Assembly (NCBI RefSeq): GCF_963678635.1
Contig: NC_087070.1
Coordinates: 54,290,617 to 54,354,616 of the forward strand
Origin: Symsagittifera roscoffensis
Taxonomy: Eukaryota > Xenacoelomorpha > Acoela > Convolutidae
Reading direction: 5' to 3'
Length of the DNA stretch: 64,000 nt
Part shown: positions 61,918-64,000 of the stretch, piece after piece
Layout of the letters: every line of letters begins with the position of its first letter
Numbering within the stretch: position 1 is the first letter of the stretch
The notes under the pieces: model-generated
Told to the model about the DNA's origin: nothing
The model's input: only the letters and a program-made list of their open reading frames with translations
Database searches by the model: none
Program-made: the position numbers and the translations under genes

Positions 61918-64000
61918 AGCGAGTGTGCCACGGAAGGCACGAGAGGGAGGACTAGTGATTACTACTACCAATGTGTCCCATCAAACACGAAGAGAAGAAC
62001 CAGCGGAGACTGGTTCAACCAGAAGCAAGTATGCCGCAGAGGGCACGACAGGGAGGATTAGTGATTACTAGTACCGACGTGTCTCGAGACAGAAAAAGAA
62101 GAACCAGCAGAGACTGGTTCAACCAAAATCAAATGTTCGACGGAAAGCACACTGGAAAAACTCTAGTGATTACTAGTACCAATATGTCCCGAGAGAGTCG
62201 AAGAAGAACCAGCGGAGACTGGTTCAACCGGAAACGAGTGTGCCAAGGAAAGAACGGGAAAGAACGCTAGTGATTACTAGTACCGATGTGTCTCGAGAGA
62301 CGCGAAGAAGAACCAGCAGAGACTGGTTCAACCTGGAGCAAATATGCACAGAAAGCACGGGAAAAACACTTATGATTACTAGTACCACTATGTGCCGAGA
62401 GAGACGAAGAAGAACCAGCGGAAACTGGTTCAACCAGAAACAAAAAAGCCGCAGAGGGCACGACAGGGAGGATTAGTGATTACTAGTACCGACGTGTCTC
62501 GAGACACAAAAAGAAGAACCAGCAGAGACTGGTTCAAAAAAAATCAAATGTTCGACGGAAAGCAAACTGGAAAAACTCTAGTGATTACTAGAACCAATTT
62601 GTCCCGTGAGAGACGAAGAAGAACCAGTGGAGACTGGTTCAACCGGAAACGAGTGTACCAAGGAAGGAACGGGAAAGATCACTAGTGATTCTTAGAACCG
62701 ATGTGTCTCGCGAGACGCGAAGAAGAACAAGCAGAGACTGGTTCAGCCTGGAGCAAATAAGCACGGAAAGCACGGGAAAAACACTTATGATTACTAGTAC
62801 CACTATGTGCCGAGAGAAACGAAGAAAACCAGTGAAAACTAGTTCAACCAGAAGCAAGTATACCAGAGAGGGCCAGACAGGGACGATTAGTGATTGCTAG
62901 TACCGTCGTGTTACGAAACACACGAAGAAGAACCAGCAGAGATTGGTTCACCCAAAATCAAATGTTCGACGGAAAGCACACGGGAAAAACACTAGTGATT
63001 ACTAGTACCAATTTGTGCCGTGACAGACGAAGAAGAACCAGCGGAAACTGGTTCAACCAGAAGCAAGTATGCCGCAGAGGGCACGACAGGGAGGATTAGT
63101 GATTACTAGTACCGACGTTTCTCGGGTCACAAATAGAAGAACCAGCAGACACTGGTTCAACCAAAATTAAATGAGCCACGAAAGCCACGGGAAAAACATT
63201 AATGATTACTAGAACCAATATGTCCCGAGAAAAATGAATATGAACCAGCAGAGACTGCTCCAGCCGGAAACAAGTGTGCCACGGAAGGAACGGGAAAAAC
63301 ACTAGTGATTACTAGTACCAATATGTCCCGAGAGAGACGAAGAAGAACCAGCAGAGACTGGTTCAACCTGGAGCAAATATGCACAGAAAGCACGGGAAAA
63401 ACACTTATGATTACTAGTACCACTATGTGCCGAGAGAGACGAAGAAGAACCAGTGGAGACTGGTTCAACCGGAAACGAGTGTGCCAAGGAAGGAACGGGA
63501 AAGAACACTAGTGATTACTAGTACCGATGTGTCTCGAGAGACGTGAAGAAGAACCAGCAGAGACTGGTTCAACCTAGAGCAAATATGCACAGAAAGCACG
63601 GGAAAAACACTTATGATTACTAGTACCACTATGTGCCGAGAGAGACGAAAAGAACCAGCGGAAACTGGTTCAACCAGAAGCAAGTATGCCGCAGAGGGCA
63701 CGACAGGGAGGATTAGTGATTACTAGTACCGACGTTTCTCGGGTCACAAATAAAAGAACCAGCAGACACTGGTTCAACCAAAATTAAATGAGCCACGAAA
63801 GCCACGGGAAAACACTAATGATTACTAGTACCACTATGTGCCGAGAGAGACGAAAAGAACCAGCGGAAACTGGTTCAACCAGAAACAAGTATGCCGCAGA
63901 GGGCACGACAGGGTGGATTAGTGATTACTAGTACCGACGTGTCTCGAGACAGAAAAAGAAGAACCAGCAGAGACTGGTTCAACCAAAATCAAATGTTCGA
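61918..64000. repeat. Tandem array of about 104-bp units with higher-order structure, continuing past the window
   Basis: About 20 units; GATTACTAG landmarks at 62063, 62168, 62272, 62373, 62478 and 62583 give periods of 101-105. Every unit carries GAACCAG-(6)-CTGGTTC and ACTAGT-GATT-ACTAGT-like inverted words. Units fall into types by their variable part: A (GCCGCAGAGGGCACGACAGG), B (AATGTTCGACGGAAAGC), C (CGAGTGTGCCAAGGAAGG), D (GCAAATATGCACAGAAAGC) and E (AAATGAGCCACGAAAGCC). A-B-C-D is repeated twice in a row (62029-62850), a higher-order period of about 415 bp. Arg-rich frames on the plus strand are by-products of the repeat. Confidence 0.92.

Noticed and set aside
61835-63701. Series of Arg/Ser-rich or Val/Leu-rich ORFs on both strands of the array
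   Set aside because: They follow the repeat period, occur in several frames and on both strands, and none has an upstream or downstream gene structure; by-products of the repeat.
61918-64000. CRISPR-like array
   Set aside because: Units of about 104 bp repeat along their whole length with no unique spacers, in a eukaryotic context; it is a tandem satellite.

Overview
This is a eukaryotic, almost certainly animal, nuclear window: AT-rich DNA with spliced genes on GT-AG introns (one apparent GC-AG), AATAAA signals, and many metazoan-type transposable elements. One 200-base run of N (54416-54615) is an assembly gap. The species cannot be named from the sequence; a non-model invertebrate is likely. 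About 95% of the window is non-coding, and much of that consists of recognisable or repeated mobile DNA.

Three host genes can be supported. (1) An intronless NMRAL1/HSCARG-like NAD(P)-binding protein, plus strand, 9683-10696. (2) Glucose-6-phosphate dehydrogenase (G6PD), plus strand: nine exons from 22848 to 50571 that join in phase into a 473-residue C-terminal portion ending at a TGA. The first exon(s), carrying the GxSGDL NADP loop, were not found. (3) A four-EF-hand calmodulin-like protein, minus strand, four exons from 59466 down to 57299, 181 residues. G6PD makes NADPH and human NMRAL1 is described as an NADPH sensor, so the neighbourhood is curious, but no functional link can be read from the DNA.

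Mobile elements dominate. Four loci (2458-8327 interrupted, 8348-9469 duplicated, 29139-30442, 48981-about 50425) form a Helitron-like, HINE-type family: TC start, a head that can be aligned between copies, an internal array of about 165-bp monomers, and (where preserved) a GC-rich hairpin followed by CTAG. A full-length but frame-broken non-LTR retrotransposon (3561-7193, minus) sits inside the first copy with a 7-bp target duplication. Part of this composite was then duplicated in tandem. G6PD introns carry two more non-LTR elements: a rearranged CR1/L2-like element at about 34900-40335 (minus) with an exact 2A-type DIEVNPGP motif and an ORF1 esterase-like remnant, and a 5'-truncated RT plus RNase H element at 41769-44119 (plus) with a perfect 13-14 bp target duplication. 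BEL/Pao pol fragments lie at 15562-16320 and 61584-61917 (both minus). A TA-flanked foldback element with 308-bp arms (46283-47015) has two decayed relatives. A further family combines a tRNA(Met)-like core with terminal hairpins.

From about 61918 to the window end there is a tandem array of roughly 104-bp units, organised in places as an A-B-C-D higher-order repeat and abutting the BEL/Pao fragment. The most interesting items for follow-up are the Helitron-like satellite carriers, the two 2A-like motifs, the scrambled in-frame endonuclease duplications at 36362-38760, the hairpin-ended tRNA-like family, the higher-order array, and a perfect RFX X-box-like palindrome beside the gap.
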